The notes: generated from the sequence alone by a model not told the origin. A DNA stretch of 64,000 nt from Comamonadaceae bacterium (GCA_947455145.1 CANGME010000015.1:1-64000), one strand, 5' to 3'; shown: positions 44,077 to 54,000, counted from the first letter of the stretch. Program-made: numbers and translations.

Positions 44077-45531
44077 ATGCAAGCGAAATCTGTGCTTTCT
44101 TTGATCGGGTTTTACGCTGCAATGGGCATTCTCCCAGCGCAGGTGATGGCCAGCGACGCCAGCGCTGTGCTCAAGCGAGCGGCCAGCGCGATGGGCGAGC
44201 CCAAAACCATGCGCTATGTCACCGAAGGCACGGGCTACACCTTTGGCCAAGCCTTTACGCCAGGCATGGCTTGGCCCAAGATCACGGTGCACAGCCAGAT
44301 TCGCAGCATCAACTTTGACACGGGTTCTATGCGTGAGGAAATCACCCTCAGCCGTGCTGAGCCCAAAGGCGGTGGCGGCTACCCCCTGGCGGGCCAGCAG
44401 CGCAACGACCAGTTTGTGAGCGGCGCATCTGCCTGGAACATGGCGGGCACCAATGCCCAGCCCGGCCCGCGCTTTGTGGTGGATCGTCTGCACCAGCTCT
44501 GGGTCACACCGCACGGCGTGATCAAGGCGGCGCAGCGCAACAACGCTACGGTGGAATTTAAAACCGTAGGCGGCAAATCCATGGCGGCAGTCACCTTCAC
44601 CGAGCCAGGGCGCTTTCAGGCCACGGCCTTCATCAACGACAACTACTTGGTAGAGCGCGTTGAATCACGCCTGCCTGACCCGGTGCTGGGTGATGTGGCG
44701 TCAGTCACGAGTTACGCCGATTACCGAGATCAAGGGGGCGTTCAATTCCCGAGCCGCATTCAACAATCACAGGGCGGGCATCCAACGCTGGATGTCACCG
44801 TCAAAGAGGTGAAGGCCAATGTGCCGGTTGACATTCAAGTTCCTGAGGCCGTACTCAAAGCTACCGATCGGGTGGCTGTGGAGAAAGTGGCAGAGGGCGT
44901 TTGGTTTCTCGCCGGTGGCTCGCACAATAGCGTGGCCATTGAGATGAAAGATCACATGGTGCTGGTCGAGACCCCCCTCAACGATGGCCGCAGCGGTGCG
45001 GTGATGGCGCAGGTCAAGCAGTTGGCCGCGGGCAAGCCGATTCGCTACATGATCAACTCACACAACCACTTTGACCACAGCGGTGGCGTGCGTACCGCTG
45101 TGGCCGAAGGGGCCACCATCGTGACCCAGGCGGGCAACAAGGCTTACTTCGAAAAAATTCTCGCCAACCCCAACAAAATCAACCCAGACATGCTGGCCAA
45201 GTCGGGGAAAAAAGCCAAGGTTATGGGCGTGGGAGACAAACAAATCATGACCGACGGTGAGCGTACGATTGAAATTCACCGTATCCAGGACGGCGTTCAT
45301 AACAACACTTTCCAGATGGTCTATTTGCCCAAAGAAAAGCTATTGATCGAGGCCGATGCCTTTACCCCACCACCCCCCAACACCCCCGCACCCGCCACGC
45401 CCAATGCGAACAACGTCAATTTGGTCGATAACATCGAGCGCTTGAAGCTGTCGGTGGATCGCATCTTGCCGCTGCACGGCCGGGTGGTGCCGCTGGATGA
45501 TCTCTACGTGGCTGTCGGTAAAAAACGCTAA
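44077..45531 (+). CDS. Secreted metallo-beta-lactamase-fold hydrolase
   Basis: A 484-residue exported protein with a signal peptide ending at VMAS-D (about residue 26). The first ~270 residues form an unassigned beta-rich domain; the second part is a metallo-beta-lactamase fold with HNHFDHSGG (His329, His331, Asp333, His334), the zinc-binding core. The final segment includes NIERLKLSVDRILPLHGRVV, with the distal histidine. Substrates of such two-domain MBL proteins are not established. AAAAGG lies 12 bases upstream of the ATG. The PaiB-like gene follows with a short gap. Confidence 0.85.
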   Translation: MQAKSVLSLIGFYAAMGILPAQVMASDASAVLKRAASAMGEPKTMRYVTEGTGYTFGQAFTPGMAWPKITVHSQIRSINFDTGSMREEITLSRAEPKGGGGYPLAGQQRNDQFVSGASAWNMAGTNAQPGPRFVVDRLHQLWVTPHGVIKAAQRNNATVEFKTVGGKSMAAVTFTEPGRFQATAFINDNYLVERVESRLPDPVLGDVASVTSYADYRDQGGVQFPSRIQQSQGGHPTLDVTVKEVKANVPVDIQVPEAVLKATDRVAVEKVAEGVWFLAGGSHNSVAIEMKDHMVLVETPLNDGRSGAVMAQVKQLAAGKPIRYMINSHNHFDHSGGVRTAVAEGATIVTQAGNKAYFEKILANPNKINPDMLAKSGKKAKVMGVGDKQIMTDGERTIEIHRIQDGVHNNTFQMVYLPKEKLLIEADAFTPPPPNTPAPATPNANNVNLVDNIERLKLSVDRILPLHGRVVPLDDLYVAVGKKR

Positions 45532-45544
45532 CCTTATTCACTCT

Positions 45545-46192
45545 ATGTACCTGCCCCCTCAATTCAAACCCAAAGACCTCGCGCATGCCTTAACGCTGAT
45601 GCGCGAGCATGCGTTTGCCAGCCTCATCAGCATTGACGAAGCTGGCCTGCCCTATGTCACGCACCTGCCACTGCATGTGCAAGAGGGCAGTGGGGTAGGG
45701 GATCAGCCCCTGGTCTTGCTAGGCCACGTCGCCAAGCCGAACCCGCATTGGCGTTACCTGCAAGTGCGCCCCCAAGCGGTGGTGACCTTCATGGGGCCGC
45801 ATGCCTACATGTCGCCCCAGGTGTACCCCGACTTGGCGCGTGTGCCGACTTGGAACTACGTGACGGTGCACTGCACGGTGCAGGCCACTTTGATTGAGGA
45901 ACCCGCCGCGAAGGATGCGCTGCTCAAAACGCTGATTGGCGACCATGAGCCCGCCTATGCCGCGCAGTGGCGCGGGCTGGGTGAAGAGTTTCAACACAAA
46001 ATGCTGGCAGGTATTGTCGGCTTTGAGTTGAAGGTGAGCGATCTTCAATGCAAGCTCAAACTCAACCAACACCGGCCCGAGGCCCATGTTGCTATGAAGG
46101 CGATTTACCAAGCGGGCAATGAAAACGAACAAGCCCTGGCCAGCTGGATGGATCGGCTGGGCATGGGCATGAACGTGGAAACCAAAGGGTGA
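45545..46192 (+). CDS. PaiB-family FMN-binding protein
   Basis: A 215-residue protein of the PaiB/FMN-binding split-barrel family. It opens MYLPPQFKPKDLAHALTLMR, continues HAFASLISIDEAGLPYVTHL and VTFMGPHAYMSPQVYPDLAR, and ends with VSDLQCKLKLNQHRPEAHV, all family landmarks. In Bacillus, PaiB acts with the acetyltransferase PaiA as a regulator, but most homologues are better described as FMN- or haem-binding proteins of unknown task. ATG 45545 starts the homology. Its stop overlaps the start of the TadA fusion gene by 4 bases, so they are coupled. Confidence 0.88.
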   Translation: MYLPPQFKPKDLAHALTLMREHAFASLISIDEAGLPYVTHLPLHVQEGSGVGDQPLVLLGHVAKPNPHWRYLQVRPQAVVTFMGPHAYMSPQVYPDLARVPTWNYVTVHCTVQATLIEEPAAKDALLKTLIGDHEPAYAAQWRGLGEEFQHKMLAGIVGFELKVSDLQCKLKLNQHRPEAHVAMKAIYQAGNENEQALASWMDRLGMGMNVETKG

Positions 46193-47586
46193 GTGACGCC
46201 GACTTCATGGCGCTGGCCTTGGCGCAGGCGCGCCGTGCTGGTGATTTGGGCGAAGTGCCCGTTGGGGCCGTGGTGGTTCACCGGGGCAAAGTCATCGGAC
46301 GCGGTCACAACGCGCCCATCTCCGGTCACGACCCCAGCGCGCACGCCGAAATCATGGCGCTGTGCGAGGCTGCTACCGCCTTAGAAAACTACCGCCTGGA
46401 CGATTGCGAATTGTTTGTCACGCTGGAGCCCTGCGCCATGTGCGCCGGGGCCATGCTGCATGCCCGCCTCAAGCGCGTGGTGTTTGGTGCGTTGGAGCCC
46501 AAAATGGGTGCGGCGGGCTCGGTGGTTGATCTTTTCTCCATCGCAGAGTTGAACCACCAAACCCAGGTGCAGGGCGGTGTCATGGCAGCTGAATGCGCGG
46601 CTGTGTTGCAAGATTTCTTCCGTGAGAAACGTCAATCCACCAAGCGCGACAGTCAGCCCGTGCGCGACGATGCACTGCGCACGCCCGCGTCACGCTTCAA
46701 TGATTTACCGGGCTACCCTTGGCAAGCGCACTACGTGAGCGACCTGCCATCGCTCCAAGGCCTGCGCCTGCACTATCTGGACGAAGGTCCCCAAGACGCG
46801 CCGCTGACTTGGCTGTGTTTGCACGGCAACCCGACTTGGAGCTATCTGTACCGCAGGATGATCCCCGTCTTCCTCGCTGCGGGTCACCGCGTCATTGCCC
46901 CCGACATGATTGGGTTTGGCAAGAGTGACAAGCCCAAGAAAGATGCGGCGCACAGCTTCAGTTGGCACCGTCAAGTTCTGCTTGATCTCATTCAGCGTCT
47001 TGGTCTGCACAATATCGTGCTAACGGTTCAAGACTGGGGTGGCTTGTTGGGTCTAACGCTGCCCATGGAAGCACCTGAAAATTACGCCGGTCTGCTGGTG
47101 ATGAACACTACCCTCGCCACGGGTGATGTGCCTTTGTCACCGGGCTTCCTGGCTTGGCGCGAGATGTGCGCCAAGCAGCCCGACTTTGATGTCGCCCGCC
47201 TCATGCAGCGAAGCAATCCCACTATGAGCGCTGAGGAATGCGCGGCCTACAACGCCCCGTTTCCTGACCGGGGCCACCGCGCTGCGCTGCGCGCCTTCCC
47301 GCCCATGGTGCCGGATCATCTGGACGCTGACGGCGCAGCCATCTCCCGCCAAGCGCGCGAGTTCTTGCAGCATGATTGGCAGGGGCAAAGCCTGATGGCT
47401 GTGGGCGTGCAAGACCCGGTGCTGGGCTTGCCTGTAATGCAGGCGTTGCACGCCATGATCCGGGGTTGCCCTGAGCCCATGCGTGTCGAGTCTGCGGGTC
47501 ACTTTGTTCAGCAACAGGGGGAGGGCATTGCCCATGCCGCAGTGCGTTACTTTCAAGCGCCGAAATTAGAATCTGCCCCCAATTAA
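46189..47586 (+). CDS. tadA: TadA tRNA adenosine deaminase fused to a DhlA-like haloalkane dehalogenase
   Basis: One uninterrupted 465-residue frame. Residues 1-150 are TadA, which makes inosine 34 in tRNA-Arg: His52 and Glu54 in AHAEI, Cys82 and Cys85 in PCAMC. Residues from about 162 to the end are an alpha/beta hydrolase very like haloalkane dehalogenase DhlA (RTPASRFNDLPGYP, DLP-x3-GLRLHYLDEG). HGNPTW (212-217) is the oxyanion part, Asp282 in QDWGG the nucleophile, Asp409 in VQDPVLG the acid and His438 in SAGHFVQ the base. Trp283 and Trp323 (FLAWREM) match the two halide-binding tryptophans. The join at 148-165 is a polar linker. It overlaps the PaiB gene and is followed by ldcA. Start is likely GTG 46189 (overlap with TGA). 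Confidence 0.9.
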   Translation: MSDADFMALALAQARRAGDLGEVPVGAVVVHRGKVIGRGHNAPISGHDPSAHAEIMALCEAATALENYRLDDCELFVTLEPCAMCAGAMLHARLKRVVFGALEPKMGAAGSVVDLFSIAELNHQTQVQGGVMAAECAAVLQDFFREKRQSTKRDSQPVRDDALRTPASRFNDLPGYPWQAHYVSDLPSLQGLRLHYLDEGPQDAPLTWLCLHGNPTWSYLYRRMIPVFLAAGHRVIAPDMIGFGKSDKPKKDAAHSFSWHRQVLLDLIQRLGLHNIVLTVQDWGGLLGLTLPMEAPENYAGLLVMNTTLATGDVPLSPGFLAWREMCAKQPDFDVARLMQRSNPTMSAEECAAYNAPFPDRGHRAALRAFPPMVPDHLDADGAAISRQAREFLQHDWQGQSLMAVGVQDPVLGLPVMQALHAMIRGCPEPMRVESAGHFVQQQGEGIAHAAVRYFQAPKLESAPN

Positions 47587-47597
47587 TAAACGCATCC

Positions 47598-48581
47598 ATG
47601 AGCCAACACATCTACATTTTTTCCCCTTCCGGTGCTGTGCGCGACAAAGCGGCTTTCAAACGCGGCCTCAAGCGGCTTGAAACCTTAGGCCATCAAGTCG
47701 AAGTCGACGAGTCTGCGCTGGCCAGCCATCTGCGCTTTGCCGGTGATGACGACACCCGTTTGGCCGCCATCCACCGTGCCGCAGCCAGTGGCGCGGATGT
47801 GGCAATGATCTCGCGCGGGGGCTACGGACTCACACGCTTGTTGGGTCGAATTCGCTACAAGTTGGTGGCCAAGGCCATCGACAAGGGCACGCGGTTTGTG
47901 GGAATGAGTGACTTCACCGCATTTCAATGCGCTGTCTTGGCGCAGACAGGTCACACCACTTGGGCCGGCCCGTCTTTGTGCGAAGGGTTTGGCGTGGGTG
48001 GGCCAAGTGCCCCCGGTCAAGGTCCAGACGACATCATGGAGGCCTGTTTTGATGACATGCTTTGTGGCCAAGGTGAAGGGAGTGGCTGGCGGCAGAACCT
48101 TGAGCCTGCCAAGGCTGCTTCAAATTTAGGGCCTGATCGTGCTATTAAGCAGGGCGTTTCATCCGATTTTCATATCAAAAATGCCTTGCTTTGGGGGGGC
48201 AACCTCTCGGTACTCTGCTCTTTGGTCGGCACGCCTTATTGCCCGGCCATTCAAGTCGGTGTTTTGTTTTTGGAAGACATTGCCGAGCACCCTTACCGCA
48301 TCGAGCGCATGCTGACACAACTGCTCAACGCGGGCATCTTGGCTAAGCAAAAGGCCGTTGTTTTGGGCCAGTTCACAGATTACAAACTCAATTCGCACGA
48401 CAAAGGTTTCAAGCTCCAAAGTGTTGTGGATTGGCTTCGCACGCAAATCAAAATCCCAGTCCTGACCAACTTGCCGTTTGGCCACGTACAAACCAAAGTT
48501 CTGCTGCCTGTTGGTGCTCGAGTTGATCTGGTGGTTCAGGGGCGAGATGCCTTGCTGCTATGGGGTGATGAGACTGAATAA
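47598..48581 (+). CDS. ldcA: LD-carboxypeptidase, S66 family
   Basis: A 327-residue serine peptidase that removes the terminal D-Ala from murein tetrapeptides during peptidoglycan recycling. The nucleophile Ser104 lies in FVGMSDFTAF, after MISRGGYGLTRLL. The LWGGNLSVL segment and the distal histidine in FGHVQTKVLLP complete the usual arrangement. A middle insert (GQGPDDIMEACFDDMLCGQG) is normal for the family. It lies 11 bases after the TadA fusion gene. The cytoplasmic location agrees with the absence of a signal peptide. Confidence 0.9.
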   Translation: MSQHIYIFSPSGAVRDKAAFKRGLKRLETLGHQVEVDESALASHLRFAGDDDTRLAAIHRAAASGADVAMISRGGYGLTRLLGRIRYKLVAKAIDKGTRFVGMSDFTAFQCAVLAQTGHTTWAGPSLCEGFGVGGPSAPGQGPDDIMEACFDDMLCGQGEGSGWRQNLEPAKAASNLGPDRAIKQGVSSDFHIKNALLWGGNLSVLCSLVGTPYCPAIQVGVLFLEDIAEHPYRIERMLTQLLNAGILAKQKAVVLGQFTDYKLNSHDKGFKLQSVVDWLRTQIKIPVLTNLPFGHVQTKVLLPVGARVDLVVQGRDALLLWGDETE

Positions 48582-48664
48582 CATTTCAGTGACTTGTCAT
48601 TTATTGCTTAGCTGTTGATTATTCAACTTAACATAATATACATCGTATGAAGTATTAATTGAGT

Positions 48665-49252
48665 TCAGCTGAATGACGTGAGTGGTCGGTTCTGAGCCAA
48701 ACTCCAACCAGCAGTCACATTACCCAAGACCTTCATGTCCGGCGTCTGAACGGCGTATTTCCAGACGATCTCGGTGAAGTTGAGCTTGAATTGTTCTGTC
48801 GGCATGTCGTCCGGGTGCGACTGGAACTGGATCTCGCTGATCAGTGCGTCACGCAACATGAAAGTCAGGATATTGCCCACCTGATCCCCCGAGTTACGCA
48901 TGATGTAGATGTAGGATGGCGAGTCTTTGCCGCCCAGGGTTTTGGCCCGCAAGCATGAGTCGTACATCTTGACCGAGGTCTTGTCCACGTACTTGACGCA
49001 GGTGAACTCGGTGATCACGGGTCGCCCTGAGGTGCGTGCCGAGTTGCTCACATCGGTGGTCACCAGCTGCTTCATGCCATGGTGCACTGAGACCAGCTCA
49101 ATGCACTGGCCAATAGGCTTGTTGGTGTAGCCGTTTTTGAACTCGGACTCCCAGTCCTTGCCCAGATTGATCAGGCTACCGCCTGTTGCCCAATCATTGC
49201 TGGCGGTGGGAAAGAGTGAGGGGTCGCCGGGTTGTAGCAGTATCAGGTCCAT
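48665..49252 (-). CDS. hcp: Orphan Hcp-family protein (type VI secretion tube)
   Basis: A 195-residue protein with the Hcp1 fold signatures IELVSVHHGMKQ, SGRPVITEFTCVKYVDKTS, and PTEQFKLNFTEIVWKY. Hcp forms the hexameric tube expelled by type VI secretion and can carry effectors. Family members are usually about 160-170 residues; this one has a longer N-terminal segment (DPSLFPTASNDWATGGSLI). AAGGAG precedes ATG 49252. No other T6SS component is present in the window, so it would rely on a secretion machine elsewhere. It is convergent with ldcA. Confidence 0.87.
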   Translation of the reverse strand: MDLILLQPGDPSLFPTASNDWATGGSLINLGKDWESEFKNGYTNKPIGQCIELVSVHHGMKQLVTTDVSNSARTSGRPVITEFTCVKYVDKTSVKMYDSCLRAKTLGGKDSPSYIYIMRNSGDQVGNILTFMLRDALISEIQFQSHPDDMPTEQFKLNFTEIVWKYAVQTPDMKVLGNVTAGWSLAQNRPLTSFS

Positions 49253-49566
49253 AGGTTCTCCTTATTTTGATGTTGATATGAGTTGCGTGCAGGGAATTAT
49301 CGTGTCGGCTTGCTACCAACCGAATCGAGGTGGTTAACTCTTCAGCTTAAAGCGGAAAGTGCCAACGCAAAAAGCCGAAGACTTTGAACGCACCTGGTGC
49401 GAGCCCCTTTCGCCCTTAACAGTCACCCAGCAGGCACTTGGGGCGCTTGAACATAAAAAATGTCGAGTGAGTTAGTGATGGCGGGTGAAAGAGCGGTTTG
49501 GCGTAAGGCTAGATCAGAGCTGCCCGATTAAAATTAAAGCGCACAAGAGCCTTTACAATAACCATC
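49253..49566. other. Intergenic region upstream of hcp and the 4.5S RNA gene
   Basis: No protein gene is supported. A TACAAT box at its right end is the probable -10 of the SRP RNA gene. The hcp promoter should also be here but no clear boxes were found. The stretch 49661-49743 between the RNA and the flavoprotein gene is T-rich at first (a probable terminator) and otherwise empty. Confidence 0.45.
49554..49559 (+). promoter_or_regulatory. -10 box of the 4.5S RNA gene
   Basis: TACAAT lies 7 bases before the first base of the paired RNA, a position fitting a sigma-70 start. No good -35 box is seen. Confidence 0.55.
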
Positions 49567-49660
49567 GACGGGCCTTCCCGCATGGTGAAGCGGCCAACCG
49601 AGTCAGATGGGGAACCAAGCAGCTCTAACTGTCGAGCCAGTGCCGGGGTCAAGGTCCGTC
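49567..49660 (+). ncRNA. ffs: 4.5S RNA (bacterial SRP RNA)
   Basis: The 94-base sequence closes on itself: GACGGGCCTT (49567-49576) pairs fully with AAGGTCCGTC (49651-49660), one pair being G-U. The apical part reads GTCAG-ATG-GGGAAC-CAAGCAGC, the conserved SRP helix 8 with asymmetric AGCAG loop opposite GTCAG and a GGAA tetraloop, the Ffh-binding site. Length suits the short bacterial class. A T-rich run (TTTTATTTTTTT) follows at about 49663-49675 and ends transcription. It targets nascent membrane proteins to FtsY with Ffh. The flanking hcp and flavoprotein genes are on the opposite strand. Confidence 0.88.
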
Positions 49661-49743
49661 ACCTTTTATTTTTTTAATTCTTGAATCTATTGGTGTGGTC
49701 TTGGGGCATAACCATCATAGGTCGCAAACTCTGCTGCTCCTGC

Positions 49744-51066
49744 TCACGAGCGTGTCCTAGAAGCGCTAGCTTGGGCTTTTATCCAACGCACGGCCTCCTC
49801 CCCCGCAACCTTGCCACTGGCAAAACACGCGGACAGCAGGTAACCGCCCGTGGGGGCTTCCCAATCCAGCATCTCGCCTGCACAAAACACGCCGGGCAGC
49901 GCCTGCAACATCAACGCATCATTAAGCACTTCAAACGGAACACCACCGGCGCTGCTGATAGCCTCGTCCAGCGGTCGAGCGGCCACTAGGCGAAGTGGCA
50001 GCACTTTGATGGCGGCGGCCAGTTGGGCGGGCTGATTCAATTCGTCTTTGCTCAAAATCTCATGCAACAAAGCCATCTTGATGCCATCCAGACTGAGGCG
50101 GCTTTTCAGGTGGCTGGAGAGCGAACGCGAACCGCGTGGGTGGCTGACCTCGGCCAGCACGCGCTCGGGAGAATGGTCGGGCAGTAAGTCCAGCAACAAA
50201 GTTGCCTGGCCGTGGGCCAGGATGTCGTCACGCAGGAGGCTGGATGCGGCGTAAATCAGACTGCCCTCCACGCCCGTTTGCGTCGCCACAAACTCGCCTT
50301 TGCGCTTAAAGGATTGACCCGTTGAGGCGGAGAAAGCAATGGCCACCGACTTGAGCGGCTGGCCTGCAAAGCGGCTGGTGAAGTGTTCGCTCCAGCCTAC
50401 CGTGTCGGCCATGGCCGTTCTGGCGGGTGAGGCCACATCAAAACCGCAATTCGCGGGCAGCAGCGGTGCAACCTGAACGCCGCGCGCCGCCAGCAGTGGC
50501 ACCCAGGCCCCGTTGGAGCCTAGACGCGCCCAGCTACCACCGCCCAGGGCCAGCACCACGGCGTCGGCGGTCATGTCCACTTCGCCCTGCGGTGTTTCAA
50601 AGCGCAGCGTGTGGCCGTCTGCGGCCCAGCCCAGCCAACGGTGGCGCATGTGAAAGCGCACGCCGCCCTCTTCCACTTGCGTTGACGCCTTCGGCTCAGT
50701 GGGGTGACGCAAGCGATGTAACCAGGCCCGCAGCAGCGGCGCGGCCTTCATGTCAGTGGGAAAAACGCGGCCAGACGTGCCGATGAAGGTCTCGATGCCC
50801 AAGCCCTTGGTCCAAGCTCGCAGTTGGTCAGGGCCAAAGCCCTTTAGCAAGCGCTCTATCTGCGGACGGCGCGCGCCAAAGCGAGAGGCAAAACGCTCTG
50901 CGTCTTCCGAATGCGTGAGGTTGAGGCCGCCCTTGCCCGCCAGCAAAAACTTGCGGCCTACCGAAGGCATGGCGTCATACAGATGCACTGCCACACCCGC
51001 ATCCATCAGCACCTGGGCCGCCATCAATCCTGCCGGTCCACCGCCGATGATTGCTACTTTTTTCAT
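49744..51066 (-). CDS. NAD(P)/FAD-dependent oxidoreductase, BaiN/HI0933 family
   Basis: A 440-residue flavoprotein. The N-terminal dinucleotide fold is KVAIIGGGPAGLMAAQVLMD, followed by SVGRKFLLAGKGGLNLTHSE, a hallmark of the HI0933/YhiN group, and near the end the FAD-binding AGEMLDWEAPTGGYLLSACF. Function in this family is not settled; BaiN was linked to bile-acid reduction in one anaerobe, but the broad family has no agreed activity. AAAGGA precedes ATG 51066. The gene lies just downstream of addA with an 18-base gap and could be in the same transcript. Confidence 0.88.
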   Translation of the reverse strand: MKKVAIIGGGPAGLMAAQVLMDAGVAVHLYDAMPSVGRKFLLAGKGGLNLTHSEDAERFASRFGARRPQIERLLKGFGPDQLRAWTKGLGIETFIGTSGRVFPTDMKAAPLLRAWLHRLRHPTEPKASTQVEEGGVRFHMRHRWLGWAADGHTLRFETPQGEVDMTADAVVLALGGGSWARLGSNGAWVPLLAARGVQVAPLLPANCGFDVASPARTAMADTVGWSEHFTSRFAGQPLKSVAIAFSASTGQSFKRKGEFVATQTGVEGSLIYAASSLLRDDILAHGQATLLLDLLPDHSPERVLAEVSHPRGSRSLSSHLKSRLSLDGIKMALLHEILSKDELNQPAQLAAAIKVLPLRLVAARPLDEAISSAGGVPFEVLNDALMLQALPGVFCAGEMLDWEAPTGGYLLSACFASGKVAGEEAVRWIKAQASASRTRS

Positions 51067-51084
51067 TTTTTTCCTTTGGGTTTC

Positions 51085-54000
51085 TCAGTCATTCAAGGCG
51101 TCGAGTGTGCCTTGTGCGCTGAGAAACGCCGCCTTGACCGTCTGGCCGGGGTAAATCGCCTGCACGGCGTTGCGATAGTTGGTGAGTTGAGCCACTAGAT
51201 CGGATTGGTCCAGGGCATGGGCGGCGGATTTGTAATCCAGCACCCACCATGTACCTCTCTCTGTGGCTTGCGGCTTGCGATGTACCAGACGATCGATCCG
51301 CCGCGCGCTACCCGCCACTGTGAGAGCGACCTCATTGCCGTGCCAGTCGATTTGAGCGGCGTCCCAAGCCCAAGCCCCTTCGCCGCTCAGAATGCGCTGC
51401 GCCATGGCTGCGGCCTGAATGGCCTGCTGGGCGTCCAGCACAAACTCGTGGGCAACTTGCTGCACCTGCGCATCCGGGCAGGTGCGCGCACCCAAGGAGG
51501 CCCACTCCAGCAGTCGGTGCATGGCTTGGCCGATGAGGGATTGAGGCGATTCAGTTGCTATTGATTTGGTAGCCATTTCTGTAAGTGCGAATTGGCCTTG
51601 GGGAAGAATTGGCAATAAAAATGGTTTGGATTTCGAGGTCACAGTCAGCCCTTCGACATGCTCAGGGTGAACGGCGCTTGGCTCCAGAGCAACTGGGGTG
51701 GGTATCGCCTCTTCGGGAATGCCTTCACACCCACCCTGCAGCCGCTGCCACCAACTCGCCTCGTTGGCACGGTGCGGCTGTACCGACGACAACACCAAGC
51801 GCTGGCGGGCACGCGTCATCGCCACGTAAAGACCATTGAGTTCTTCACGCTGGCGGGCCTGCCCCTCAGTGGTCAGGGCGGGCTCGGCGCTGGCAGGGGC
51901 GCGGGTTTCACTGGCCAAGAACATGAAGCTTTGGGGCGCTATGGCCTCGCCCGGCCAATCGACCAGCACGCCCATGGTCTGGGCCTTAGGCGCAGGGGCA
52001 TCGGTGTCGAGCAGCAGCACCAGCTTGGCTTCCAGCCCCTTGGCCCCGTGCACGGTGAGTAGGCGCACGGCGTCTGCGTTGGCCCACTCCGGCGCTTTGA
52101 CGCCACCGGCCTTGAGCGTGCGCACCAGGGCATAGGGCGTGGCGTACCGCCCACGGTCCATTTGCAACACGGCCGTTAACAGCGCTTGCAAATTGGCCAG
52201 CACACTGTCTCTTAGAGCATCGGGCGCAGCCGCCGCAAAGCGGGCCAGAACATCACCGTGCTGGTAGATGGCGTCCATCGCGTCGTGCGGTGGGAGGGTG
52301 TCTAGCCAGCCTTTGTATTTCAGTAAAGTGGCTCCAACGCCTTTTAATTCGGGCGTAAGAAGTTCCTCTTTTTGTAGCAAGTCGAACCAACTCCCTCGCT
52401 TGCTACCGTCATTCCCGCGCAGGTGGGAAGCCAGTTCAATCAGCCCTTCATCACCCACGCCAAACAAGGGTGATTTGAGTGCGCGGGCCAGTGACAGGTC
52501 ATGCGCCGGTGAGACCAGCGCATCGATAAGGGCCACGATGTCTTGCACCTCGGGGGCTTCGCCCAGGTCGGTTTTTTCGGGTTGCTGGGCGGGGATGTGC
52601 AGCGCACGCAGCTCGTCTTGCATGACGGCCAGCCGGTCGCGTTTGCGTGAGAGCACCATGATGTCGCGTGGGTGCAAGCCATCTGCGATCTGCTGTGCCA
52701 GCCAGCGGGCGGCTTGGCGGCACTCCAGCGTGCGCAGGGTTTCTTCGGGTAGCTCCTGCGGGGTGGTGAGGCTGTCGCGCCAGCCCTCGGGAGCATGCGC
52801 GTGAGATTCGCCCTCTTGCGTGTCAGCTGAGGGGCGTGCGATCTGCGGCAGACGCAGCACGGCCCCGGTGGCGGTCGATTCCGTGGTGTGGGCGCGAAAG
52901 CCGTGGAATTCGCCCTGCGCTTGGGCCTGCATCATCACCTCGTTCACCAGTTGCATCACCGGGGGCGCGTTGCGCCGCGTGTGGTCGCAGCTCAAGCGCT
53001 CGCCGTTCAAATGATCCACCACAAACTGCTGCGCGGCGATGAAGACCTGTGGCTCGGCACGGCGAAAGCGATAGATGCTTTGCTTAGGGTCGCCCACGAT
53101 GAAGACGCTGGGCGCTTGTGCCCCGCCACCCGTGCCCGCGTAGCCGCTGAGCCAGGCCTGTAGCGCCTGCCATTGCAGCGGGTTGGTGTCTTGAAATTCG
53201 TCAATCAGCAGGTGGCGGATGCGCGCGTCCAGCCGCTCTTGCACCCAGCCGCCCAACACAGGGTCTGACAGCAGGTGCAAGGCCGCACGCTCCACGTCGT
53301 TCATGTCCACCCAACCGCGCTCGCGTTTGATATCGCCAAAAGCGGCAATCATCACCCGTGTGAGCCGCGCCATGCGCTGCTGGTAGAGCCAGGCTTCGTG
53401 CTGAGCTTGGGCGGCCTGCACGCGCAGCAGTTGCGTTTGGGCCTCACGCACCTGCGCTATACCGGGTACTTTGTCGGTGAATTTTCGCGCGCTGCCGTCT
53501 TTGGTGAGCAGTGCCGTCAGCACGCCTTGTGCGTCGGCATTGGTGAGTGCGACTTCCAGCTCGCCACCTTTGGCGCTGAAGCTGGGTTGAGGGGCGCGGC
53601 CCAGGGTTTGGGCGACTAGCCATAGGGCGGCGAGCAGAGGGTGATCAGCGCCTTTCGCCCTGAGCAGGTCTAAGGGTTCAGAAGGCTTCGACGGGTTCAG
53701 CCCGAACGGTACGGTTTCCATCAAATCAGGAAACTGCTCGCTGAAATGCGACATCGATGTTTCAAGCACGCCATTCGCATCGGCCAGCGCAAATTCCACA
53801 CGCTTGCTCAGCGCGGCTTCGAGGGCTTTTTCGGCCTGGAAGCGGCCATGGCTGCGCACAACGGCTTCGAAGTCTTGCCGCGCGGCTTGGCTCTGCGCGT
53901 CGTCTTTCAGCAGCGCCGCATAAAAGCGCCGCCACACCAGCGCCACAGCGCGCGAGTCGTCTTCCAGTAGCTCGTAATTGGCGGGCAAGCTCAAGCCCTC

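Noticed and set aside
46189-47586. Idea that the TadA-dehalogenase frame is two genes joined by a sequencing error
   Set aside because: The linker is continuous with normal codons, homology of both halves is in the same frame, and no stop or restart with a ribosome site is visible at the join; kept as a true fusion, pending sequence check.
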